NCBI GenBank assembly: GCA_021613535.1
Contig: CP075497.1
Coordinates: 806,001-870,000, forward strand
Length of the DNA: 64,000 nt
Reading direction: 5' to 3'
Source: Adineta vaga
Lineage: Eukaryota; Rotifera
Part shown: in pieces, positions 12,569 to 25,082 of the stretch
How the letters are laid out: each line of letters opens with the position of its first letter
How positions within the stretch are numbered: the stretch's first letter is position 1
Made by a program: the position numbers and the translations under genes
Notes under the pieces: model-generated
The model's database searches: none
Told to the model about the DNA's origin: nothing
Seen by the model: the letters and a program-made list of their open reading frames with translations, nothing else

Positions 12569-15500
12569 ATGATTAAAAGATTTAAATTAGATCATTCTGA
12601 TTCAATTATTGGTGTTAACACAGAAAGAAACGTTTCGACAGAACACTGTAAAGAGAACTTCGTTGTCGTTTGGTTAGATCCAGATATCGATGTATCTACT
12701 GACGAATACAAATATAATCTCAATGAACTACATCGAGTATTTCATTACACTAAAATGTTTACAGATATCAATTTGTGCCAGGATTTTCTTATAAATATTA
12801 AAGAAAAAAAAGTTTTTATGATTATTTCAACGACCGTAAATCAAAATGTGCTCTCATTTCTCGATAATAATCCTCAAATTTATTCGATATATATGTTTGG
12901 TGAGGATGAAAACTGGACAAATATACGACAAAACTTTGTTCATTTAAAAGACATTTGTCATCATTTACAACAAGATATTCGACGATGTGAACTCGAATTC
13001 ACTTTAATCAACATTTTATCAGTCAATGATCTTTCAATTCAAACGTTCAGCGAAATAGAACGTTCGTTTATGTATTCTCAATTAGTTAAAGAAAGTCTAC
13101 TAGAGATTGATCGTGATAATAAAGCTAAAAAAGAATTTATAGAATTTTGGTTATCGCAATACGAAGGCAATTCTTCGATGATCGATATCATCGGTGAATT
13201 CGAAAGGGATTATGAATTACATCCTCCTATTTGGTGGTATACTAAAGAATCATTTCTTTATTCAACCATTAATCGAGCTTTCCGAACATTAGACACTGAA
13301 GTCTTCGTTAAAATGTCATTTTTCATGCGAGATCTTCATGAAAATATCGAAAAATGTTATCAACAGAGTAACAAAGAACAATTACCTCGACTCGTATATC
13401 GAGGACAAGGAATGTTAATCGAAGATTTTGAAAAAATACAGAATAGTAAAAATGGTCTTTTATCATTAATAATTTCCTCTCAACAACTATGGATCAGGCT
13501 GTTTCTTATCTTTACGCAGAAAGTTCCAAGCAAAATCCTAACATGATTGGTGTCTTTTTTCATATGGAAATCGATCCAACGATAGCATCAGCACCTTTTG
13601 TAGAATTAAAAAATATCTCATATTTTGATGAAGAACGTGAAGTTCTCTTTTCCACACACACTATTTTTCGAATTGAAGACATAACAAAAATTGAAGAAAG
13701 ATTCTGGAAAGTACAATTGACGTTAACCGGTAGTAATGATGAAAAATTAGTATCGCTTGGTCATCAAATCCGAAATGAACTTCAGGATGAGAAAGGTTGG
13801 CGTAAATTTGCTCAACTATTATTTAAAATGGGCAGGTTTCATCAAGCTGAACACTTCTATCAAACATTTCTTTGTTCAACATCTCCTGGCGATTGGAAGA
13901 ATATATCATCGATTACCAATCAACTTGCATGTATTTATAATCTACAAGGTAATTATCAAAAATCACTAATATCCTTTGAAAAGTGTCTAGAAATCCATGA
14001 AAACTATCTTCATGATGATTATGTAAGTTTAGCTATAATTTATGGAAATTTTGGTCTATTGCATTATGAAATGAATGATTACATTAAAGCATTAACATAT
14101 CAAAATATGGCTCTCGAACTACAAAAAGTTAATCTTCCTAGTGATCATGCAAATATAGCTATTACACACAATAATATTGCTCTCACTTATAGTTCATTAG
14201 GTGATACGTCAAATGCTAGTTTGTTTTTACAAAAAACATTTCAAACACAAAGCAAATCTTTACCTTTCAATCATCCTTCTTTAGCCACGACTATGCATAA
14301 TATTGGATTATATTATGTAGAAAGCGGTGAACATTCCGCTGCTTTATCTTTCTATCAAAAATCACTTGAAAACAAAGAAAAATATCTTCCAGAGAACCAT
14401 CCGACAATCGCTAATACTTGTCTTGGTTTAAGTGTTCTACATCGACTGATGGGAGATTATTCTAAATCTCTATTTTATTCACAAAAAGCACTTACAATTC
14501 AAGAAAAATCTTTAGACTCTGATCATCCTAGTTTAAGTATTTGCTACATAAGTATTGCTGAGTATCATCGAGAAATGCAAGAATATTCCAGTGCATTATC
14601 ATATTGTCAAAAAGCATTGGAAATACAAAATAAAGCACTCTCTTGTCAGCATCCAATTTTAGCTTGCACTTACGATACTCTGGGACGAATATATTTATGT
14701 ATAAAAGAATATACAATAGCACTATTTTACCATCAGAAATGTTTAGATATTCAACTTCAATCTCTACCACCAAATCATCCTAATATAGCGATTAGTTACA
14801 ACAATATATCTGCTATTCATCATTCTCAAAAAGACTATTCAACCGCTTTATCATCCAGTCAGAAAACATTGGATATTCAACTGAAATCTCTTTCTCTTAA
14901 TCATCCAGATTTAGCAACGACATATAACAATATTGGTGTAATACATAGTTCTTTAGAAGATCAACATACTGCGTTATCATTCTTCCAGAAAGCATTGAAC
15001 ATTCAGCAAAAATCTCTTTGTCCTTATCATCCAAATTTAGCAATTACTTATACAAACATAGCTTTATTATATGATGAAATAAAAGAATATTCCAATGCCT
15101 TGTTATTTTGTGAAAAAGCACTTGCTCTTCAAGAAAAATTACTACCATCAAATCATCTAAAATTAGCAGACGCTTACAGTAACATGGGTCAAATCTATTA
15201 TATGCTTAAAGATTATCCAAATGCAGCAAATTCTTATTTGAAAGCATTAGATATTCAGCAAAAGAACACAAACATAGAATCTAAATTACGGGCTACTACT
15301 CAAAGAAATCTCGGTCTAACATATTTTGCTTTGAACGAGCTTTCAACTTCCTTACCTTACTTTCACAAAGCATTAGAGCTTCGGCAAAGTTATTTACCAT
15401 CGAACCATTTAGATTTAGCGGTGATTTACCATGAACTAGCGGAAGTTTATAGTTTAATGGAGAATTACGATGATGCACTAACATTTTACAACAAGTTTCT

Positions 15501-16101
15501 GGAAATCGAAGAAAAGTCTCAACCACCAAGTTATACATTACTTTCCAAAACTTATAATGACATAGGCGTTCTATATTACTCCATAGATAACTATTTGATG
15601 GCATTAAATTTCTACAAAAAATCGTTGGAAATCGATGAAAAACATCTTCCCTCGGATAGTGCAATACTTGCCACCACTTATTATAATATTGGTTTAGCAT
15701 ACTTTTATATGGATGATTATTCCAATTCATTGATATTTTTTGATAAAGCATTAGTTATAAGAGAGAAATGCTTGTCTTCCAATGATTCAGATTTAGTTGT
15801 AACATATCATGACATTGCCCAAACTCATCTCTCAATGAAAAACTATACTATTGCTTTGGAATTTTTTCATAAAGTTCTTCAAATCGAAGAAAACACTTGC
15901 GATTCAAATGACCTAAACATAGCCACTACCTGTACAGATATCGGGCAAATGTATTTCTTCCTGAAAAACTATTCTGATGCACTTCTTTATTACGAAAAAG
16001 CGTTAAGAATTCAACAACTATTACTTTCACCAGACGATTCTGACATATCCTGTACTTCTGATAGCATCAATCAATTGCGCGATCGGTTACGAGATCTATA
16101 A
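12569..16101 (+). pseudogene. ADP-ribosyltransferase-like / kinesin-light-chain-like TPR protein with a one-base frameshift
   Basis: Frame 2 runs from the ATG at 12569 to a stop at 13546; frame 1 is open from before 13489 to the TAA at 16099-16101. The N-terminal ~270 residues include an alpha/beta region (FVVVWLDPDID, KVFMIIST) seen in bdelloid multi-domain proteins. The ART-like region begins with YRGQG (the conserved Arg) in frame 2, while the Ser-Thr block and the later E-x-E block (FDEEREVLF) lie in frame 1. The two frames meet at about 13464-13472, where one base appears missing and no intron fits. After the ART region come about 17 consecutive 42-residue TPR units with a KALxIQxKxLxxNHPxLAxxYxNIG pattern, typical of kinesin-light-chain-like TPRs that bind proteins. 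The TPR part is perfectly open, suggesting a young lesion or a sequencing error. It is intracellular, with no signal peptide. Whether the enzyme is active cannot be judged. Confidence 0.8.
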
Positions 16102-16413
16102 AAAAACACCTTATTACTAATAATAAAAACTTTTCAGTAAAAAGCGTCATTGAATTCAAAGAATTTCTATTTGAACACAAGATATATACTGTAAATATTA
16201 ATACGATATACTATGAGTTTTCTAAACGCGTATCGTAGTGGTATGGGAATAATTCTACATGAGATTTGCCAACAAAGAAAAAACTACTTATAATAAAAAT
16301 CATAATCAAGCTTTTCTATATCTGTATTCATTTCTTAGTCAAACAAAAAAGTCTTTTCTCTAACGAAAATATCTTCATTGTTTCTTTTATGCTGACGTCT
16401 CTATAATTATATT
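16102..16413. other. Short intergenic spacer
   Basis: 312 bp, AT-rich, with AATAAAAAC just after the stop of the upstream gene as a possible polyadenylation context. Nothing else seen. Confidence 0.4.
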
Positions 16414-18210
16414 ATGGCGGAATATACGGAAAAGTTTTACGTATTTAATAAAATAGTTGTTTTCTTTGAATACTCTATACAAATGAAGAAAATCTTAAAG
16501 GATATGAGTGATAATAAACAAGTACAGCCGGATTCTACACTACCATCCACACCCACCCACCCATTATCCGGTTTAGAACGTACATCAACATATGTTCACG
16601 AACATTATTCACCATGACAAACGAATGTTAAATTGAAAAACAATCGTAAAGTGCATGATGAATATCCACCATTTCACATTTTCTCGTCAAATTATGAACT
16701 TCGAATCGTCAACAATGATACACCAGCTGACATTATTGATGAAATGATAATCCACGTAAATCAAGTTAAACAATATTCAATTGATACGGAGTCGGAACAG
16801 ACAAATAACGAATTATCTTTAATTCAGATTAACTCAGTGCCGGTTGAATCAAAATCGATGGTGATATTAATCGAACTGAAAAACTTACCACACCAACACT
16901 CTACAAAGTATGAAAAAATGAATTCTTTAATTCGATTGGTTTTTAGGTTGGACAATGAGATTTACGGATGGGGAAACATACGTAAAGAACTTGAACCGGA
17001 GTCAAAATTAATTGGTCGACCAATTCTTGCAAAGTTAATCGACATACAACGACATTTCTCAAGATGGTATAATAGGGCACGGACCCAGTGCTGGGTCCAG
17101 AGCCCATCGCGTCAATTGAACATTAGCAATGATGGTACTGAAATTATACAACAACACAATCAACATCCTTCCTGTCGATGTCATCCATCCTCACCATATA
17201 GACCCAATGAATGATGGTCTCTTCAGAATGCAGTTAAACATGCATGTAAACTACTGCTCGATAGAACTTATCGATTAAGCCATTGGTCAGCAAGTTTAAC
17301 GTCCTACTGTTCAATATTATCGTATGCTGATCAAAAGATAATGATCAAGTACGCTGTACATGATGTTTTGGCCGTAACATTTTTATCACGACCAATTATG
17401 GAAAATTGGACATTTAATATGATCGAGACCAGAAACATGAAGGAAGTGGTCGTTGCATTTGAACCAATCGAACTTCCCCAATTACAAACAACAATAAAAA
17501 AGAAGAAAAAGAACAACATCAATGTACAGAAATTAGCGAAAATATTCGCAGCCGTCGATTCTGATGTTGAACCAATATCGCCAGATGAAGAAATATACCT
17601 ACATCAAATTATACAACATGATGATGATAAACCTGCCGATGAAAATTATTCATCTACTGCTGGTGGGATTTATCAAGTTGCTGCTGGAGAAGAAGATGGT
17701 GATAATATGGGATTAGAATTAGCAACAATAACAACAGCTAATGAGATTAATAATGAATTAATTAAATCAACAAATGAAGATCTCATCGATATCTCTGATG
17801 ACGAATTAATTGGTGATGGTCATGCAGCAGAAAATCGTCGTGAAGCAGAGGGAACAGTTGACATAGTTCAACTAGTTCCTGATTCGACAAAACAACAACA
17901 ACAACAACCACTGCAACGAAGAAAGACGATTCGATCAACTGAAGCACAGAAAAAACACAACAAGAAAAGAAACAATCATCTTCGACTATTCCGGTATCAA
18001 CATGTTTTAAAAAGATCTTATTATTATCGTTTTAGATTGAAATTGATCCTGAAAATACTTCGTCATTATGGTATATCATTTCGTCACGTAAAATTAAAAG
18101 ATGATCAAGTTGTTGTTGGTGTTAAAAATGATCAACATCGTCAACAATATGAAGATGCTTTACCATCGTACTGCTTCGACAGGAAGAATTATTGGCGATT
18201 CAAGAAGTGA
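16414..18210 (+). pseudogene. RNase D-like 3'-5' exonuclease relative, two in-frame TGA codons
   Basis: A single frame (frame 1) stays open from 16414 to the stop at 18208-18210 except for TGA at 16615-16617 and 17212-17214. Translation across both keeps family-like sequence: YSIDTESEQ (Exo I, D-x-E), VILIELKNLP, LVFRLDN-EIYGWGN, then WSLQNAVKHACK directly after the second TGA, and YAVHDVLAVTFL (Exo III Tyr/His-Asp). This is the order of a DEDD-type exonuclease, expected to remove nucleotides from 3' ends. The C-terminal ~110 residues are basic (RSTEAQKKHNKKRNN, YYYRFRLKLILKIL) and may bind nucleic acid; before them is an acidic Asp/Glu-rich linker and a Gln run. An ATG at 16504 is an alternative start. 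Best read as a recent pseudogene or a gene with TGA readthrough. Confidence 0.55.
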
Positions 18211-19735
18211 ACCTTGTCTTTTTTCTCTTCTTGTTTTTTTTGTGTGACGATCACTCGTATGTCTTTCTCTTTTTTTCTCTCCTTTTGTCTAATGGTGATA
18301 TTATGAAATGTTCAGATATTTTTTGTTATATTCTAGTTATTTTTGTTAATTTTTTGTACTGGTGGTATTTTGAAAACATTTTTCTCTCTCAAAGGGAAGG
18401 ATGTTATGATATGAAATATCACGACATCTATTTTCTCGACTATTCCTTTCTTATTTCTTTTGTTACCGGTTCTATATATGTTGTGAAATAAAAAGAAATA
18501 GTCAGTTACGTTCTAACAGGACTATACACTCACGTCTTCTCTTTTCATCTATACCTCGAACATAACACAATCTAATAAAATTATAAGCTTCACACGTCTT
18601 AGAATTTCATAATTTTTTTTTCAAATTCAAACTTAGTAACCAACTCTTGAAAATATATCAAATTATTTTATCAAATCAAAAGCCTCCAAATGAACATCTT
18701 ACATAATTAAATGGTGACTCAAAAAATACGATCTTGAGGGTAAGCGTGAGTTGTAAAAAAGACACCCTTACACCCTGTTTTATCCATCCGAGTTTGAATT
18801 TGTTTTGAAAAAGAAAACACAAGTCAATTTTCCGATTGAAAATTTTAATTAACTAAATCAAACATCTTTGATAAATGGTGAAACTATAGAAAACACGCAG
18901 TTTATTAGTATTTCATAAAAAAGAGATTAAAATATCAACTATAGTTTCATCTCCTGACAAGTTAGCAACGCCTGTTTTAACTGCCGTTATATCGACTAGT
19001 TCAACATATCAGTTTTAATGATATACACATCTGGTCTCTGACAACTGATCATTTTATCTGACACTTTTCTACCTTTTTATTCTTTTTATCATTAGATAGG
19101 AGCCTAACACAGGCTTAAGCTACACATACGAGCAATATTTCTACATTCATCATCGTAGTGATATCATTTGATTGAACAATTTCGACATATTCCTTTTTTC
19201 TTAACAGTTCTTTTCGTCTTATAAGGGGCTATTGAGGTTCATCTAACAGTTGTTAGAAAATTTGAATTCAATCAATATATTATCATTTAAATTGCCGCAA
19301 GTATTCGAAGAAAAGATTGAACCGGAAAACGTACGTATATTGATAGTTTTTGAAGGTAACCAAACCTTTCCAGCTTGAACACAAACACATTCATTAGCAC
19401 CAATACTTTTAAAATCATATGAATATTTTATTTGTAATTATACTCTTTGTTTGTAGATCATGTCTAAAGGTGTATTAGTCTATTAGTTTGGTACTTAGTA
19501 ATATATCTCTTCCTTTTCTCGCTTCATTTTTGTTTTGTTTTATCTTACACAAATAACGTTATTTTAATACAATTTCTGCCAGACAAAAATGAAAGAATGT
19601 AAAAAAAAGAAGAAACTACTATACAAATAAGAAAAGACAGGTGTGATAATAAACTGTTGAATGTGTTGTGCTTTTTCATCGTGATAATTTCTTTTACATT
19701 TAACATTACTGCAAATATATTATGCAACAGAAAAA
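18211..19735. other. Intergenic, no supported gene
   Basis: About 1.5 kb, T-rich just after the exonuclease-like gene, with one telomere-like hairpin at 18733-18777. A forward ORF at 18192-18491 is low-complexity and overlaps the upstream stop. Confidence 0.45.
18733..18777. repeat. Telomere-like hairpin
   Basis: CTTGAGGGTAAGCGTGAG faces ACACCCTTACACCCTG across about 10 bases, so AGGGTAAG pairs with CTTACACCCT with small bulges. It is a degenerate member of the island family at 8341, 11182, 30845 and 34475. Confidence 0.4.
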
Positions 19736-22700
19736 ATGTCTTCGATTTCTGTGATCACTACCATATTATTGCTGTTCATTTTCGTTCATGGTCTAACAAT
19801 AGCATTGAAGAACACATCTAAACATAAGTTAAATACCTATTTTACAGATCGACAATATGGATTCAATATCCTACACGATTGTTTGTACTATAGTGTTACC
19901 GATGACTCATTAGACTATGAGCCCGGTTGGAGTGGATTGTCGCAAATTATTCCCTTCTGCATTCGGCCAGACGGAGACGAAATACTTGATTCTGTTCCAT
20001 CGACTATGAATGGTACGATTTATACATTCTCTGAACTACGTCTCCAACAAATAACTAGTCAGCAATTGTATGACTGGTCTGCTCCAGTTGATTTAGCCCA
20101 ACGTTACCAATTTTATTTAAATAGTTCAAACGAATTGTTGTCGAACGAGACATTCAGCAATTGTACTCGTCCTTGGTTCGGACAGTTTTGCCAATTTCGA
20201 TTCGATGAAGATGAATCTCTATCTAACATTATCAAAGTTTCTTTTTTCTCAAAGAATGAACAATTAGGAAATATGTTTCAGGTGACCAACAGTACTTGCT
20301 ACGTTCATTTGAATTGTGATACTGGACCAGAACCATATTGTCTTGATTGGCGTGCTATTTGTGATGGAAAAACAGATTGTATTAATGATAATGCTGATGA
20401 GCGTTACTGTTCTGAACTAGAAATGAAAATATGTGACATTGATGAATTTCAGTGTCACAATGGACAATGCATCCCAGAAGAGTTCTTTAGAAATGATCGT
20501 GCAAATCCAGATTGCATGGATGGCAGTGATGAATGGGGTCGCTATGTTTGTTCCGAAGATCCATCGATGAGGTGTGAGGATCGTTCAAGTGCACATGGTT
20601 ACTTACCGGATAAGCGTGGTGCCATTTTCAACTGTGGCACTGGTGAATCAAGCTTTCTTTATGAAGATCTTTGTTCAAATAATCGACTATTTTTATTTTA
20701 TCGAAATGTTTTTTCATCATCAAACAATTATTTGTTGTCGAATGAATGTTGGTCGGCACTGGTTCATTATTTTAAAGTTAATTCTTATGTAAATCTTACA
20801 ATAAACGAAAGTTCCCTCTGTTACTCGGCCAAAGAACATTGTTCTAGATTTATTTTTGACAGTTGTCCATCTTTATTTATTTTTCCTTCCTCACCTGCAT
20901 TATTTGGCCACGTTTATTTAAACTATTTTCGTAACCAATCTGTTGATCAATCATTATCACCTAAAAATCTCGCACAATTAATATATGTATGCTACAACAA
21001 TCGCTTGTGTCCATATATGTTGTATACAATCAAGATCAATGGATCAAACTGTCGTCCGTTGATTGAATTAAGCAATAAGTCTAGTTGATCGGATATCATT
21101 AAAGAACTTGTAACTGTATTTTGGTCATGTTCTAGTAACGGTATCAGTGAGGAATTGTGTAAAAATGATGGATTCTTTCGATGTGAGAATTCAAGTAAAT
21201 GCATTTCTAACAGACGATTAGCGGATGGTTCTATTGATTGCTTTGATGGAAGTGATGAATGAAGCAATCATTCTTGTTCTACAAATGATGATCTTCGATT
21301 TGCGTGTACTTCCGAAGATAAATGTGTCTCCTATTTGGTTTATCAAGATGGTGTCGCTGATTGTTTAAATAGTGAAGATGAAAAAGCAGATGAAAAACTA
21401 ATAAAAAATGAACCTGATTCTTTTACAAAAATATGTGATAGTTTTGTTGATATTAATTTTGAATCATACATAGAAAATCGTTCTGCAGAAACGGATGAGA
21501 CAAATTGTGAAAAGTGGCCGTGCAGTAACGTTTACACTCACTGCAATGGTTATTGGAACTGCAAGAATGGTAGTGATGAGCTTAACTGCCCTAATCTACC
21601 AAGCACATGTAGAGCAAACGAGTTCCAATGTGTGTCATCCGAAACATTCGCCTTAATTTGTCTACCTGCTGTCCGCGCTGGTGATGGACATGTAGATTGT
21701 CTTGGAGGATCTAATGAGCGTTTGTATTGCCGCAGAGATGCACCAGATGATCTTACTGTGAGATATCGATGTTGGAACAGTAATCGATGTATTGATGTTT
21801 ATAACATATGTAGCGATATTAAAGAATGCCGATTCAAAGACGAGAAGAAATTCTGCAACACTACGTATGGTATGTTTGGCATATGTGACCAATACGACTG
21901 GCATCCGGAAAAGGAACGCCACCCAAGCCATCAGTTTCTTTGCGATATGGATGAAAGTTTAAAAATAAACACAATGTACTTTGCGTTGACTGATCAAGGA
22001 CACCGACCAAATGTACCTAAAACAAATTGGTTAGAAAATAATGTTCTTTTGCCACCCTTTCATAATTATAAAAGTCGAAGTGTAATTGTCGCTTGGTTGT
22101 GCAACCGAGGTTTATTCGTCTGGCGTTGGATTGGAAAAGAACTCCGCCATTTTTGTTTATGCCCACCTGCTTATTACAGTCATCGATGCCAATTTCAAAA
22201 TCAACGTATAAGTCTTTCTTATCGTGTGCATACGACTGAATGGCGCACAGTATTCATTTTCGTAATTATGTTAATAGACAATAGTTCTCAGATTCATTCA
22301 TATGAACAGCGCAGTTATCTAGCTCTTCGTGATTGTGATGTTTTATTTGGCATTAATCTGCTTTACTCCAGTCGACCTAAAGATCTTTCTAAAAAGTATA
22401 TTGTTAGAATAGATCTTTTCGAGAAATTCAACTTAAATTATCGCGTTACTTGGGAATTTCCAATTGAGTTTTATTTTCTACCTGTCTATCGTATTTCTAC
22501 TATTCTAAAGGTACCATCTGAGATGAGTACGACGTCAAATGATTGCTTTCCTAATTGTATTCACGGCGAGTGTCTGTTGTACGTGAATACACAACGACCG
22601 TTTTGTCGATGCATTCAAGGATGGTTTGGTTTATCATGTGAAAGAAATTATTCTTGTTATTGCGCGAATGGATCTATTTGTATTGGTTCTGACAATCATA

Positions 22701-24460
22701 ATACAATCTGCGTGTGTTCTCTTGATAAGTATGGAGGACGCTGTCTCTTAACAAGATCACCATGTAATCCTAATCCCTGTATGAACGAGGGTCTCTGTGT
22801 ACCAACCGATGAACGAATATCTATTCATAATTTCTTATGTATCTGTAGGCAAAGTTATACTGGCTTAACATGCGAACATGAACACTCAAGGATTGAAATA
22901 TCCTTTCCTGATATGCCCATTCCGACATCAGTGATTATTCATATGATTACTGTTTTGAACAATGCTTCACACTTGCGTACAACTGTTATAAAAAAACTTG
23001 CCTTCGACCAAGATTATGTAACTATTTATCAGTCATTAGAATATCATGTCATTTTTGTCCAGCTCCATGGCTCTTACTTTCTGGCTTATATAGAACCGAA
23101 ATTCAAACCTGCATCTATATTAAATTTACCATTAGCTGTTTCAAATGAGTGTCGCTTTGTCAATATGCTCTTGAATTCAACGGTAATGTCGTTAAATATT
23201 CTCGAACGTACGAAATTTTATTACGATTTGTGTCACGAACAAAGTCATTTAGAGTGTTTCTATGACGAGATCCATATGTGTTTATGTTTGAGTGAACGGC
23301 ATGCAAATTGTTTGGAATTCGATCATAACATGACGTATGATTGTTATGAAATGAACAACTGTAAAAATGATGCACAGTGCTTACAAGATCATCCAACTTG
23401 TCCTTCATCAAGATCATGCGTTTGTGCTGAATGTTACTACGGTTCCCAATGTCAGTTCAATACTAAAGGCTTTGGCTTAACACTCGATGTTATTCTTGGC
23501 TATCAAATTCGTCCTCATCTCAGCTTGAGACGTCAACCAATGACTCTTCAAATGGTTATGGTTGTAACAACAATTATGTTCATGCTCGGCTTGGTCAATG
23601 GTTTTGCTTCAATCATGACCTTTAAAAGTGCAAATGTGCGACACGTTGGTTGTGGCCTATATCTACTCTTTTCTTCGATTCTTTCGACGTGTACTACAAT
23701 TACATTTAACTTTAAGTTTTGGTTTCTTGTTCTAGCACAAAAAGGCACAATTACTAATCGGTCATATATTTCATTTAGCTGTATTGTTGTAGATATGCTC
23801 CTTCAAGTCTCAATTAATTCTAGTGAGTGGTTGAATGCAGTTGCGATCGTTGAAAGAGCCTTTATAGTCAACAAAGGAGTTCCACTTGATAAGAAAAAGA
23901 CTAAACACTTTGCTACAATATTCATTCCTGTACTTATTGCTTTCATAAGTCTTACAAATATCCATGATCCATTACACCGTCATCTGATCGATGATATCGA
24001 AGAACAGCGGACGTGGTGCATCGTGTCCTATTCCAACAGCATCCAAATCTTAAATTCAGTTACAAAAATTTTCCATTTTCTTACTCCTTTCTTACTCAAC
24101 GTTAGTTCGGCCTTGATTATTATTTTGACAATAAGTCGAAAGCATGCTAAAGTTAAACAACAAATAGTATATACACAACATTTTCGCGAGCAATTCCGGC
24201 AACATCGACATTTATTGGTTTCTCCCATCATATTGATCGTTCTTACTTTACCTCGACTTATAATTTCTGTCAAGTTTGGTTGTATGAAATCGGCACGTAA
24301 TCCTTGGATTTTTTTAGTGGGTTACTATTCTTCATACATTCCATCTCTTCTTACTTTCATCGTATTTGTGCTGCCATCAGACATGTACAAAACAGAATTC
24401 TTTGATGCTTTGAAACAACAGCGCATGGTTATCAAACGATTATTAACGGGTGTCCCATGA
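19736..24460 (+). CDS. LDLa/EGF-like/seven-transmembrane chimeric receptor, two in-frame TGA codons
   Basis: One uninterrupted frame of 1,575 codons, except for TGA at 21086-21088 and 21260-21262. The ATG at 19736 opens a signal peptide ([12 protein letters not shown]). Ectodomain: LDL-receptor class A modules near codons 185-225 ([12 protein letters not shown]), 231-265 ([21 protein letters not shown]), 480-510 ([16 protein letters not shown], followed immediately by the second TGA) and 600-625; EGF-like modules near codons 935-1060 ([24 protein letters not shown]) and 1200-1240. The C-terminal ~300 codons carry seven hydrophobic helices with [14 protein letters not shown], a rhodopsin-family-like DRY-region variant. 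Many sequons suggest glycosylation. This is a large surface receptor of the type expanded in bdelloids; the ligand is unknown. If the TGAs terminate translation, only a 450-residue secreted fragment is made and the 7TM part is lost. Pseudogene versus readthrough is undecided. Confidence 0.75.
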
Positions 24461-24632
24461 ATAATGAGCCTCTTAGTATTTCGAAGATTTCTCCTTTATT
24501 ACGTCTGTAATTAAGACGCTTTTTTTATCAAAAGATAACGCTTGAAATTCTCTACAAAACCATATATGATTGGAGCCTAAAGCGGTTTCATATATATTAG
24601 AAAAAGATAAAAAGTAACGCGTTGGAGACATA

Positions 24633-24985
24633 TCAGTGTGAAGCTAGCACCACGAAACTAAGAGTTTTGTGAGAACGAATTCCCGTCGATAAAAATGAGT
24701 CTATTCGACGCAGAATTTGATTCTGCATCGAATGGCGCTACTTTCATTCACGGGAAAACGATCAGGACGAAGCTTACCTCGATTTTTATTTTCCTCTCAT
24801 ACTTACATATATAAAAGAAAAATTCGAATAAAATTTGTCCATTCGTTTTCCCGTGAATGAAAGTAGCGCCATTCGATGCAGAATCAAATTCTGCGCCGAA
24901 CAGACTCATTTTTATCGACGGGAATTCGTTCTCACAAAACTCTTAGTTTCGTGGTGCTAGCTTCGTGGTGCTAGCTTCACACTGA
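24633..24985. mobile_element. Foldback MITE with ~129 bp terminal inverted repeats and TA target site
   Basis: The left arm 24633-24761 starts TCAGTGTGAAGCTAGC and reappears reverse-complemented at 24843-24985, ending CACACTGA. Arms differ by only a few bases plus a 14-base duplication (TTCGTGGTGCTAGC) in the right arm. TA lies immediately outside both ends, as for Tc1/mariner-type insertions. The ~80 bp centre has no ORF. It sits between the receptor gene and the PIF1 remnant. Confidence 0.85.
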
Positions 24986-25082
24986 TAAAAAGTTGGACGT
25001 TTCAATTACATGGATCGTCAGTGCTTATTGTTTTATGACTCATATCATTTAGAAAAAAATATAAACTGTTTAAGAACAAGAT

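Noticed and set aside
21086-21262. An intron removing both TGA codons of the receptor gene
   Set aside because: The only positions would use a GTTGAT donor and would delete a complete LDLa module; host introns here are mostly 49-80 bp with GTAAG-type donors.
16615-21262. Selenocysteine coding at the in-frame TGAs
   Set aside because: Neither family uses selenocysteine at these positions and I saw no convincing SECIS-like structure, though I could not run a fold search.
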